Origin: Candidatus Omnitrophota bacterium
GTDB taxonomy: Bacteria; Omnitrophota; Gorgyraeia; Duberdicusellales; 4484-171
NCBI GenBank assembly: GCA_028717025.1
Contig: JAQUOR010000078.1
Coordinates: 1 to 7,648, forward strand
Direction of reading: 5' to 3'
Length of the DNA: 7,648 bases
In this document: positions 1-6,364 of the stretch, one piece after another
How positions within the stretch are numbered: the stretch's first letter is position 1
Layout of the letters: each line of letters starts with the position of its first letter
The notes under the pieces: model-generated
The model's database searches: none
Told to the model about the DNA's origin: nothing
Seen by the model: only the letters and a program-made list of their open reading frames with translations
Position numbers and translations under genes: made by a program

Positions 1-721
1 CTTCCCGTTGACCGTACGTAAAACAATAAATACCTTTATGCGTACCCAGCAGTTTGCCGTTTACATGCCGGAGAGCACCCTGGTAACGGGCAGCATCCTG
101 GATGTGTTGAGAGATAAATTTCGAGTAAGGTCTTTCTGTCACAAAACAAATGTCCTGGCTTTCTTTTCTTTCCTTAAAAAGCAGTTTTTCTTGAAGTGCG
201 ATATTCTTTACGCGTTCCTTGGTATAATTACCTAAAGGGAATATCACATGGGGCAGCACATGCGGGTTTATCAGGCTGAGAAAATATTCCTGCGTCTTTT
301 TCTTATCTTTGCCGCACTTCAGGTAAAAACGTCCTCTTGCTTTTCCAATGCGCGCGTAGTGACCCGTTGCCAGATAATCGCACTTGAGAGCCTTTAGCTT
401 ATCAAAAAAGAAACCAAATTTGATGAAACGATTACACAGGGCGCACGGATTAGGAGTCAACCCCTGCAGATATTTATCGACAAAGTCCCGCACAATCGCC
501 TTCTCGAACAAATCATTAACGTCCAGAACGTAGTGCGGAATGTCAAGTTTCTGACAGAGTCTTTGTGCCTGGTATAGGCTGTCTAAATCACAACAGCGGT
601 TATCTTGAGGAAGGAACTTAAGGGTAAAACCAACCACCTGGTATCCTTGACGCCTTAAAAGATAGGCAGCAACGCTGGAATCGACACCACCGCTTAAGCC
701 TACCGCTATTTTCTTTTTCAT
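1..721 (-). CDS. mnmA: tRNA-specific 2-thiouridylase MnmA (3' end cut off by the window)
   Basis: Reading the minus strand from the ATG at 721 gives 240 uninterrupted codons to the left edge. MnmA adenylates U34 of the Lys, Glu and Gln tRNAs in the cytoplasm and replaces the C2 oxygen with sulfur. Seen: the N-terminal PP-loop GLSGGVDSS (residues 8-16), the TPNPCALCN block with Cys93 and Cys96, ATGHYAR (118-124), SQDICF with Cys192, and G-x-H-x-G plus TYGQRE (226-240). By family knowledge Cys93 and Cys192 match the two catalytic cysteines of E. coli MnmA. Family members are about 350-370 residues, so roughly the last third is missing. An adjacent Cys-Cys pair lies at 43-44. The start is supported by GGAG nine bases upstream (731-734) and by the PP-loop sitting at the usual distance from the N terminus. 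It is the last of three co-oriented genes and uses sulfur from a desulfurase such as the one at 1935-3089. Confidence 0.96.
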   Translation of the reverse strand, partial: MKKKIAVGLSGGVDSSVAAYLLRRQGYQVVGFTLKFLPQDNRCCDLDSLYQAQRLCQKLDIPHYVLDVNDLFEKAIVRDFVDKYLQGLTPNPCALCNRFIKFGFFFDKLKALKCDYLATGHYARIGKARGRFYLKCGKDKKKTQEYFLSLINPHVLPHVIFPLGNYTKERVKNIALQEKLLFKERKESQDICFVTERPYSKFISQHIQDAARYQGALRHVNGKLLGTHKGIYCFTYGQRE

Positions 722-730
722 GACGCTAAT

Positions 731-775
731 CTCCGCGAATCAAAAACGCGAATTTTCGCGAATAAAAAATCCGCG
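731..775. repeat. ATTCGCG-type intergenic repeat carrying the mnmA ribosome-binding site
   Basis: CGCGAAT occurs three times, at 734-740, 747-753 and 757-763, with a further CCGCG at 771-775. The second and third copies form a near-palindrome, CGCGAA-TT-TTCGCG (747-760). On the minus strand the first copy reads ATTCGCGGAG, and its GGAG (734-731) stands nine bases before the mnmA ATG. The repeat end therefore doubles as the Shine-Dalgarno sequence. Such GC-core word repeats recur between genes in several uncultured bacterial groups; whether this one is dispersed in its genome cannot be seen here. Confidence 0.6.
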
Positions 776-811
776 TCTGCATAACTTACTTTGCTCGTTA
801 AGTCTCGTATA

Positions 812-863
812 AGCTGATGGCTGAAAGCTATAGATTGAATCCTGTAACCTGCAGCTTGAAGCA
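812..863. repeat. Low-complexity word-repeat remnant between nadA and mnmA
   Basis: The stretch holds variations on short words (GCTGATGGCTGAAAGCTATAG, then CCTGTAACCTGCAGCTTGAAGC) that look like degenerate copies of GCTGA/AGCT and CCTGTA units. No open frame, hairpin with a T-run, or promoter is convincing. It lies just past the nadA stop, within the 151-base gap to mnmA. I read it as intergenic repeat filler; its dispersal is unproven. Confidence 0.35.
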
Positions 864-872
864 GATTTATTG

Positions 873-1775
873 TTAGATATATTCGATCATTCTCTCTAAA
901 GCAACGCTTGCTTTGGCGATAATCTCTTTCTCTAAATCTATTTCATATCGTTCTTTCGCTAACGAATCGCGCAACTGCCGCAAGGTAGTTTTTTTCATGT
1001 TGACGCACGTTTTCGCACAGCCTAAAGAATAAAATTCTTTATCGGGACTCTCCTTCTTTAGTTTGTGAAGCATCCCTTCTTCGGTGCCGACGATAAAGCG
1101 CTTGGCGCTTGACTTTTTTGCGTGCGCAAGCATCCCCGCCGTAGAAAGTACAAAATCAGCATGTTCCACGACTTCACTTCTACATTCCGGATGCACCAGA
1201 ATTTCTGCATCGGGCAATCGTTTTTTTGCGCGCTCTAATTCTTCAAGTGTAAACTGTTCATGCACATAACAGAACCCCTGCCAGATAATTATTTCTTTTT
1301 CGGGAACATTCTTTGCCACCCAATTCCCAAGATTTTTATCGGGAACAAAAATAACTTTTTTTACCGGCACGTTTTTTACCACTGCCACCGCGTTGCTGGA
1401 CGTACAACAGACATCGCTAAGCGCCTTAATTTGTGCGGAGGTGTTCACGTAACTAACCACCCAGGCGTCGGGATGCTTTGCACGAAGAGCCAAAAGTTGG
1501 TCCGGCAGGATCGTATCGGCCAAGGGGCAACCGGCATCAAGCGCAGGCAGAAGCACTTTTTTGCGGGGCGAGAGGATCTTTGCCGTCTCCGCCATGAATC
1601 TGACGCCGCAGAATACGATAAGCGGCGCATTTATTTTTTTGGAATGTTTCGATAATTCCAGTGAATCTCCCACAAAATCAGCCAAATCCTGGATTTCCGG
1701 GATCTGATAATTATGCGCAAGGATGACCGCTTTCTTCATTTCTTTTAATTTTAGTATTTCTTCCTTTATATTCAT
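873..1775 (-). CDS. nadA: Quinolinate synthase NadA
   Basis: This 300-residue protein condenses iminoaspartate with dihydroxyacetone phosphate to quinolinate in de novo NAD synthesis, using a [4Fe-4S] cluster. The three-domain short form typical of bacteria such as Thermotoga is about 300 residues, so it is full length. Seen: LAHNYQ with His21 near the N terminus, FCGVRFMAETAK (55-66), DAGCPLAD with Cys83, YVNTSA (109-114), GFCYVHE with Cys169 and His172, VHPEC (194-198), STAGM (211-215), TEEGM (231-235) and GCAKTCVNMKK. Cys83, Cys169 and Cys257 fit the family's cluster ligands; Cys253 is an extra nearby cysteine. The start is well fixed: AAGGAG on the minus strand (1780-1785) precedes ATG by four bases. 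No nadB or nadC is in the window. The upstream desulfurase gene is a natural source of cluster sulfur. A perfect hairpin directly abuts the ribosome-binding site. Confidence 0.97.
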   Translation of the reverse strand: MNIKEEILKLKEMKKAVILAHNYQIPEIQDLADFVGDSLELSKHSKKINAPLIVFCGVRFMAETAKILSPRKKVLLPALDAGCPLADTILPDQLLALRAKHPDAWVVSYVNTSAQIKALSDVCCTSSNAVAVVKNVPVKKVIFVPDKNLGNWVAKNVPEKEIIIWQGFCYVHEQFTLEELERAKKRLPDAEILVHPECRSEVVEHADFVLSTAGMLAHAKKSSAKRFIVGTEEGMLHKLKKESPDKEFYSLGCAKTCVNMKKTTLRQLRDSLAKERYEIDLEKEIIAKASVALERMIEYI

Positions 1776-1779
1776 AAAT

Positions 1780-1816
1780 CTCCTTAATTCTTACAAGGTT
1801 AAGTTGTAAGAATTAA
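1780..1816 (-). promoter_or_regulatory. Perfect 13-bp hairpin abutting the nadA ribosome-binding site
   Basis: On the plus strand, TTAATTCTTACAA (1784-1796) and its exact reverse complement TTGTAAGAATTAA (1804-1816) flank a seven-base loop. On the mRNA the second arm ends in ...AATTAA and runs straight into GGAG, so the stem shares two bases with AAGGAG (1780-1785). Folding would place the ribosome-binding site at the foot of the stem. No T-run follows on the minus strand, so an intrinsic terminator for the upstream gene is unlikely. A translational control hairpin or a dimeric repressor operator both fit. I do not recognise it as a known NadR, NiaR or NrtR site. Confidence 0.6.
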
Positions 1817-1829
1817 TTTTCGAAGCGCT

Positions 1830-1870
1830 CTGGGAAAATTTCATGTTTTGAGGACAGGAAATTTCCCCAG
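1830..1870. repeat. Imperfect inverted repeat between the desulfurase gene and nadA
   Basis: CTGGGAAAATTTC (1830-1842) pairs with GAAATTTCCCCAG (1858-1870) over 12 of 13 positions around a 15-base loop; the single mismatch is A1835 against C1865. No T-run follows on either strand, so it is a poor intrinsic terminator. The CTGGG-stem plus GGACAG-loop style resembles REP-type palindromes linked to IS200-like transposases, but no transposase is present. The rest of this 159-base gap (1871-1934) shows nothing beyond a 5-bp stem close to the stop codon. Confidence 0.5.
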
Positions 1871-1934
1871 TATCTAAGTGCCCGGAAGTATATCATCAAT
1901 AAACCCAAGACACAGCAGAAAAATTAATCTGCCA

Positions 1935-3089
1935 TCAGCACAAAGACGATGCAGATAATTTTCTTAAATTTTTTACGACAATCGGCAACACCTTGAGCGT
2001 TTTTTCTACGTCCTCTCTGGTGTTGTATTTACCTAAGCTTACGCGCAGAGCGCTGCGGGCTTCCTGGATTGACAGGCCCATTGCACGCAATACGTATGAG
2101 GGCGTAACAGACCCCGACAAGCATGCCGACCCTCCGGAAGCACAGATATTCTTAAAATCTAAATTGATAATAACGCTTTCCGAGGCCACATCCTCCATGC
2201 AAACATGCAAAGTATTATACAATCTGTTCACGGGATGCCCATTGACTGTAACTTTGGGGATTTTCTTTTGTATACCGGCCTGGAGCGCGTCACGCAATGC
2301 TCTTACTTTTTTCTCGGTCTCTCTCATCTCATCGCGCGCCAGCTGTGCAGCGATGCCTAAACCGACAATGCCGCTCACATTTTCCGTGCCGGCGCGTCTG
2401 TCTTTTTCCTGATGCCCTCCGTCAAGTAAGGCAGTTACCTTTACCCCTTTTCTTAGGTAGAGGGCCCCTGCTCCTTTTGGACCGTAAAACTTATGCGCAG
2501 AGAGAGACAACAGATCTATTCCAAGTTCTTTGACGTTAACGGGAATTTTTCCTACCGTCTGCACCGCATCAGTGTGGAACAAAACTCCTTTCTCCCTGCA
2601 TATGCTTGCGATTTCCCGTATGGGTTGAAACGTTCCGACTTCGTTATTCGCGTGCATAACCGAAACTAAAATCGTATCGGTACGTATACTTTTTTTAAGC
2701 TCCTGCGCATCGATTACGCCATACCTGTCGACAGGAAGCGTGGTTATCTCAAATCCCTGCGCTTCTAAGAATTTACATGGGTTAAGTAATGCACTATGCT
2801 CTATTACCGACGTTATAATGTGCCTGCCTTTATCGGCAAGTGCAAACGCCACCCCCTTAAGGGCCATGTTGTTGGCTTCAGTACCGCCTGAAGTAAAAAC
2901 TATTTCTTCTATAGATGCAGAGAGTAGCTCTGCTACCCGGGCACGCGCTTCTTCGACTGCCCGGCGTGCAGTCTGACTGAAGCGGTATAACGAAGAAGGG
3001 TTGGCATAATTTTTCTTTAAAAACGGCAGCATCCCGGAAAGCACCCGTCTATCCAGCGGTGTCGTCGCGTTGTAATCAAGATATATCAT
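1935..3089 (-). CDS. nifS: Cysteine desulfurase, class I (NifS/IscS-like)
   Basis: A 384-residue PLP enzyme that converts cysteine to alanine and passes the sulfur on as an enzyme-bound persulfide. Seen: DYNATTP (5-11), TSGGTEANN (66-74), the EHSA histidine His98 that stacks on PLP, HANNEVGT (146-153), HTDAVQ with Asp174, SAHKFYGPKG with the PLP-binding Lys200, RRAGTENV (231-238) and GGSACLSGS with the catalytic Cys323. The catalytic loop followed by TPSYVLRAMG is of the long-loop class I type. Length matches NifS (about 390-400). NifS and IscS cannot be separated without a tree, so the symbol is provisional. No iscU, iscA or rrf2-type gene is in view; the downstream genes are nadA and mnmA, both sulfur clients. 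The protein ends in a cysteine (Cys384), of unknown meaning. A strong promoter lies at 3155-3182. The start is supported by AGGG five bases upstream and by the invariant N-terminal YLDYNATTP. Confidence 0.96.
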   Translation of the reverse strand: MIYLDYNATTPLDRRVLSGMLPFLKKNYANPSSLYRFSQTARRAVEEARARVAELLSASIEEIVFTSGGTEANNMALKGVAFALADKGRHIITSVIEHSALLNPCKFLEAQGFEITTLPVDRYGVIDAQELKKSIRTDTILVSVMHANNEVGTFQPIREIASICREKGVLFHTDAVQTVGKIPVNVKELGIDLLSLSAHKFYGPKGAGALYLRKGVKVTALLDGGHQEKDRRAGTENVSGIVGLGIAAQLARDEMRETEKKVRALRDALQAGIQKKIPKVTVNGHPVNRLYNTLHVCMEDVASESVIINLDFKNICASGGSACLSGSVTPSYVLRAMGLSIQEARSALRVSLGKYNTREDVEKTLKVLPIVVKNLRKLSASSLC

Positions 3090-3109
3090 AGTATCCCTGA
3101 CCCACTATG
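3087..3109 (-). promoter_or_regulatory. Hairpin enclosing the start codon and RBS of the cysteine desulfurase gene
   Basis: On the minus strand CATAGT and ACTATG form a perfect 6-bp inverted repeat around an 11-base loop, GGGTCAGGGAT. The second arm contains the ATG start codon and the loop contains the only Shine-Dalgarno-like bases (AGGG). In mRNA this could limit initiation; in DNA it could be a small operator. Six base pairs alone is modest evidence. Confidence 0.35.
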
Positions 3110-3154
3110 GTATTTTGGTAAGGTTTATATACTCTTTCCTAAAGATGAATTACT

Positions 3155-3182
3155 ATTATACGAGCGCCTTACTTATTGTCAA
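3155..3182 (-). promoter_or_regulatory. Sigma-70 type promoter for the desulfurase-nadA-mnmA block
   Basis: On the minus strand TTGACA (3182-3177) and TATAAT (3160-3155) match both consensus hexamers exactly, with a 16-base spacer. Transcription would begin near 3148, giving a leader of about 60 bases before the ATG at 3089. No large structured riboswitch fits in that leader. The match implies strong basal activity unless repressed. Confidence 0.8.
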
Positions 3183-3236
3183 ACTCCTTTATTATAATAG
3201 GTAAAATACGCAAAAAACACGTTTTAATAATATCAA

Positions 3237-3264
3237 TTTACAAATACCGGGAAAAGGTTACAAT
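3237..3264 (+). promoter_or_regulatory. Candidate promoter for comF-lptF-lptG
   Basis: TTTACA (3237-3242) and TACAAT (3259-3264) each match five of six consensus bases, with a 16-base spacer. Start of transcription would be near 3271, leaving about 70 bases of leader with no obvious structure and no Shine-Dalgarno sequence. The site is back to back with the minus-strand promoter at 3155-3182; the -35 boxes lie about 55 bases apart. Confidence 0.55.
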
Positions 3265-3343
3265 GCTTTACCGATACGCTTAAACATTTACCCCTCACAG
3301 GCACAAATCGTAAACGCAGCAACTAACTTACAAAACAATACCT

Positions 3344-4057
3344 ATGGTGCGTAATTACTATAAAGCATTAAAAGATACCTTCTTCCCCGCATTATGCTTT
3401 AAGTGCGGATGCAAAATCGCTGAAGGCTTCCTCTGCAAAAAGTGTCAACAAACATTACAATTTTTATATCCTCCTCTGTGCCGATTTTGCGCAAATCCGG
3501 TAGCGGATAATAAAAGCGGTCTCTGTGCGGGCTGCCGGGGAAAAACTCACCCCTACGAACGCTTAATAAGCATCCTTGCATACAAAGAACCTCTGGTTGC
3601 TTTGATTCACCTCTTTAAATACAAAATGCACGACTACTTACAGGACTTCCTCGCTCCGCTCGTGATTACGCATTTAGAAAAGATAGGGGTATCCTTCGCT
3701 TCCTACGACTGCGTCACCGCAGTACCCATGCATCCTTTAAAGCTTAAAGAGCGGGAGTTTAACCACTCCGCATTGCTTGGAAAATTATTAGCAAATCATT
3801 TTCAAATTCCCTTCTATGATGATATAATCTATGAAAACAAATTGAAAACCTCCCAGGCGACCCTTGCTAAAGAAATGCGCCAGGAAAACGTACGGGGGGC
3901 TTTCGAAGCAAAAGAGACCGCATACAACAAGAAAATCGTTATTGTTGACGACATTTTCACCACTGGCGCAACGATGCGCGAATGCGCAGCTATCCTAAAA
4001 GAAAAAGGCGCAACGAAAATCACGGCGATTACGCTGTGTAAAACACCGAACCAATGA
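3344..4057 (+). CDS. comF: ComF family protein (double zinc ribbon plus phosphoribosyltransferase fold)
   Basis: A 237-residue protein with the full ComF/ComFC layout. The N terminus has four CxxC pairs (Cys18/21, 31/34, 46/49, 61/64), a double zinc ribbon, with an extra Cys23. The middle holds the family signature VPMHPLKLKEREFNHS (127-142). The C terminus holds the type I phosphoribosyltransferase loop IVIVDDIFTTGATM (198-211). Family members act in natural transformation, where ComFC binds single-stranded DNA after uptake, but many are found in non-competent bacteria with unknown roles. No other competence gene is present. The start at 3344 gives an N terminus of typical length, but no Shine-Dalgarno sequence is seen; a GTG follows immediately at 3347. 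The last codons overlap lptF by four bases (ATGA), which points to translational coupling. Confidence 0.93.
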   Translation: MVRNYYKALKDTFFPALCFKCGCKIAEGFLCKKCQQTLQFLYPPLCRFCANPVADNKSGLCAGCRGKTHPYERLISILAYKEPLVALIHLFKYKMHDYLQDFLAPLVITHLEKIGVSFASYDCVTAVPMHPLKLKEREFNHSALLGKLLANHFQIPFYDDIIYENKLKTSQATLAKEMRQENVRGAFEAKETAYNKKIVIVDDIFTTGATMRECAAILKEKGATKITAITLCKTPNQ

Positions 4058-5145
4058 AGATATTAAGAAGCTACATCCTGAAAGATTTTTCTTCCACCTT
4101 CATCTTCGCGCTTCTGTCGCTGACGATGGTGATGATGCTGGGAAATATGATGAAGATATCCGACATGGTGATTAGAAAAGGCGTCAGCATTCTGGATGCG
4201 GCAAAAGTATTTGCCCTCTTTATCCCCTACGTTTTGGGGTTCACCCTGCCGCTGGCATTCCTTTTAGGGGTGCTTTTAACGATGGGGAGACTCATCTCCG
4301 ACAATGAAATCACGGCAATTAATGTCGCAGGGATTTCTCTTTTTAAAATCCTTAATATCTTCCTTATTTTAGGGATAATGTTTGCGCTTTTCTTATTCGT
4401 CTTGAATGATAAGGTAATACCCGGTGTCCAGTATAAGTATCGCAGCCAGGTCAAAGGCGTTTATTCGAAAAATATTACTGCGCTCATCGAACCGGGTCTA
4501 TTTTTGGAGAATTTCCAGAACTACGTCCTCTATGTCGGCGACAAGGAAGGAAACCGTCTTAAAAACATATTTATCTATGAAGTGGGAGAAAAAGAAGGCG
4601 CAAGCAGAGTAACGTTTGCAAAACGAGGCGAATTCATCGTTGAAGGCAATACCTTAAAAATGAAGCTTGAGGACGGCTTTCGTGATGAAACGAAACCGGA
4701 AAACAAGAAAGAACTCTACCGGCTCAATTTCAAAGTATTTTTTGTCGACATCCCTATCGAAGAGAAAAAAAGCTCGACCGTAAAGAAAAAACCCTGCGAT
4801 ATGCGGTTAGACGAATTAAGAAGCAAGATAGAGCACTTGCGCCAGAAAGGCGTGAACCCCATAGAGTTGGTAATAGAGTTCCACAAACGAATCAGCTTTT
4901 CTTTCTCGATTATCACCTTTATCCTGTTAGGTTTCGGAGTCTCTCTGGTGGTCAAACACCGTGAAAAATCGATAAATTTCGGTATCGCCCTGGTTGCCGC
5001 AGGCATTTATTACCTGCTCTTTATCTTAGGGCAAACCCTTGTAGAAAACCATCTGCTTATTCCTTTTGTGGGTATGTGGCTGCCTAATATCATCATCTCC
5101 TCGGTAGGAGGCTATCTAATTTATAAAAATGCGTATCGTCGATAG
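4054..5145 (+). CDS. lptF: LPS export permease LptF (YjgP/YjgQ family)
   Basis: A 363-residue inner-membrane protein. With LptG it forms the membrane part of the LptB2FG ABC transporter, which extracts lipopolysaccharide and feeds the LptC-LptA-LptD bridge. Three hydrophobic helices lie near residues 13-33, 53-77 and 96-118. A hydrophilic stretch (about 120-275) fits the periplasmic jellyroll, and three more helices lie near 281-300, 308-330 and 335-357. The segment GRLISDNEITAINVAGIS (78-95) is the family's conserved cytoplasmic loop that contacts LptB. Length is normal. Its ATG lies inside the comF stop (ATGA) with no clear ribosome-binding site, so translation is probably coupled. F and G are similar paralogues; this one is called LptF mainly because it comes first in the pair. 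No lptB, lptC or lptA is in the window. Confidence 0.9.
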   Translation: MKILRSYILKDFSSTFIFALLSLTMVMMLGNMMKISDMVIRKGVSILDAAKVFALFIPYVLGFTLPLAFLLGVLLTMGRLISDNEITAINVAGISLFKILNIFLILGIMFALFLFVLNDKVIPGVQYKYRSQVKGVYSKNITALIEPGLFLENFQNYVLYVGDKEGNRLKNIFIYEVGEKEGASRVTFAKRGEFIVEGNTLKMKLEDGFRDETKPENKKELYRLNFKVFFVDIPIEEKKSSTVKKKPCDMRLDELRSKIEHLRQKGVNPIELVIEFHKRISFSFSIITFILLGFGVSLVVKHREKSINFGIALVAAGIYYLLFILGQTLVENHLLIPFVGMWLPNIIISSVGGYLIYKNAYRR

Positions 5146-6217
5146 GTATGTATTAAAAAATGTCACGAAAAGCTATCTCTTTGTCTTCCTTGTTTTTGTG
5201 GGCCTTTTTTTTATTGCGGATCTCTTCACTAATCTCGCCGATATTCTTAAAGCAAAAACCCCGCTTTTGATCCTGGTAAAATATTATTTCTACATGATGC
5301 CGCTTATCTTTAAATGGGTAAGTCCCTACTCTCTCCTGATAAGCGTCCTTTACACTTACGGAGAGCTCAACCGCAGCAATGAAGTCATTACCATACGTAC
5401 CGCCGGCATAAGCGTCCTGCGCTTCTCTTTCCCGGTCATATTCTTTGCGTTTTTTATCTCCTGTTTTGCGTTCTTTGTCCAAGAAAATCTGCTTATGCTT
5501 TCACAGAAAAGAATAGACGACATAAAAATACAATACATCAAACAAAGCATATCGCCGACTACCGAAGAAAAAGACCTCTCGTTTTCTTCTTCAAACATGA
5601 TTTTCTTCGTTCGCTCGCTCACGTTAAAAGATAATACTTTACGAGACGCTACAATTTTCAAAGAAGACAACAAGGGCAATATCGTCAAGAAAATAATCTG
5701 CAGAACGATTGTGTATGAAGACGGAAAATGGACGGGCGATGACGCGCTCGAATACAAACTCGATAGTGACGGAAAAATCCTGGATAAACCCTTCTTCTGG
5801 AAAAAACTCGATATCGAGTTGGAAGAAAAACCGCATGAAATTATCTATAAAAAAACCCTTCTCTCCCAGTATGCACCCTTAAAAACGCTGCGTAAAGAGA
5901 TTAGACGCTTAAAAAAGATAAAAGCCTACGATAAACTCTCGAATCTCATCATTGACTACCATCAGCGGATCGTCGAACCTTTCTCGCATTTCTTTCTTAT
6001 TATAGGGATCCTGCCGTTCGCGCTGGAGATTAAAAAACGTAAAGTTGCACTCTCCGCAATAGGAATAGGATTGTTATTCGGTTTCAGCTATTACGTCTTT
6101 TTGTCTATCAGTATTGCGCTTGGAAAAATAGGACTGATCCTGCCCTTTTTTGCCCCCTGGCTCATACCCATATTCTTCCTCGTTGTCGGATTTACCGGCA
6201 TTAAGTTTATACGATAA
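5129..6217 (+). CDS. lptG: LPS export permease LptG (YjgP/YjgQ family)
   Basis: A 362-residue partner of LptF in LPS extraction from the inner membrane. Hydrophobic helices lie near residues 14-34, 52-76 and 97-117, with a soluble periplasmic part at about 120-280 and helices near 284-300, 307-330 and 335-358. The N terminus MRIVDRYVLKNV matches the amphipathic DRY-x-L-K start seen in this family. GELNRSNEVITIRTAGIS (78-95) is the LptB-contacting loop, aligning position for position with LptF. The ORF overlaps the end of lptF by 17 bases. An AGGAGG at 5106-5111 is 17 bases before the ATG, too far for normal spacing, so coupling to lptF is likely. No U-rich hairpin follows the stop; the next gene is convergent. 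Confidence 0.9.
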   Translation: MRIVDRYVLKNVTKSYLFVFLVFVGLFFIADLFTNLADILKAKTPLLILVKYYFYMMPLIFKWVSPYSLLISVLYTYGELNRSNEVITIRTAGISVLRFSFPVIFFAFFISCFAFFVQENLLMLSQKRIDDIKIQYIKQSISPTTEEKDLSFSSSNMIFFVRSLTLKDNTLRDATIFKEDNKGNIVKKIICRTIVYEDGKWTGDDALEYKLDSDGKILDKPFFWKKLDIELEEKPHEIIYKKTLLSQYAPLKTLRKEIRRLKKIKAYDKLSNLIIDYHQRIVEPFSHFFLIIGILPFALEIKKRKVALSAIGIGLLFGFSYYVFLSISIALGKIGLILPFFAPWLIPIFFLVVGFTGIKFIR

Positions 6218-6364
6218 TTCTTCAAAAAAATCACAAATCACAATTCACAAATTCCAAACAAATCTCAATAATAAAGATCTTGATCATCAAACGATACAAA
6301 AATTAAACGTTTGGATATTGGGAAATTGAAAATTATTTGTGATTTGATATTTGGAGCTTGAGAT
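6218..6364. repeat. AT-rich word-repeat gap with inverted arms between convergent lptG and alr
   Basis: The left side repeats words of the type ATCACAA/TTCACAAATTCC (6228-6256) and the right side holds their complements (TTGGATATTGG, ATTTGTGATTT, ATATTTGG). AAATCACAAAT (6228-6238) and ATTTGTGATTT (6335-6345) form a perfect 11-bp inverted pair. Inside it CAAACG (6288-6293) pairs with CGTTTG (6308-6313) around 14 bases. The whole gap could fold as a long cruciform or act as a bidirectional stop for the two converging transcripts, but no classic GC stem plus T-run is present. No coding potential is seen. Confidence 0.5.

Noticed and set aside
8..235. Plus-strand open frame of 75 codons
   Set aside because: It lies antisense to mnmA, whose conserved motifs run through the same bases; no family resemblance of its own.
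1260..1655. Plus-strand open frame of 131 codons
   Set aside because: Antisense to nadA over its conserved region; composition is that of a reverse-strand shadow.
1784..1870. The two inverted repeats as a CRISPR or intrinsic terminator
   Set aside because: They differ in sequence, there is no regular spacer array, and neither has a T-run in the direction of transcription.
1915..1932. GCAGA/TCTGC stem after the desulfurase stop as a terminator
   Set aside because: Only five base pairs and no T-run after it on the minus strand.
1993..2412. Plus-strand open frame of 139 codons
   Set aside because: Antisense to the catalytic-loop half of the cysteine desulfurase; no recognisable motif.
3176..3198. 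TTGTCA and TATAAT on the plus strand as a promoter for comF
   Set aside because: Only 11 bases separate the hexamers. The first box is the complement of the minus-strand TTGACA, and a better-spaced pair lies at 3237-3264.
5356..5757. Minus-strand open frame of 133 codons inside lptG
   Set aside because: Antisense to lptG, which shows clear membrane helices and the family loop.
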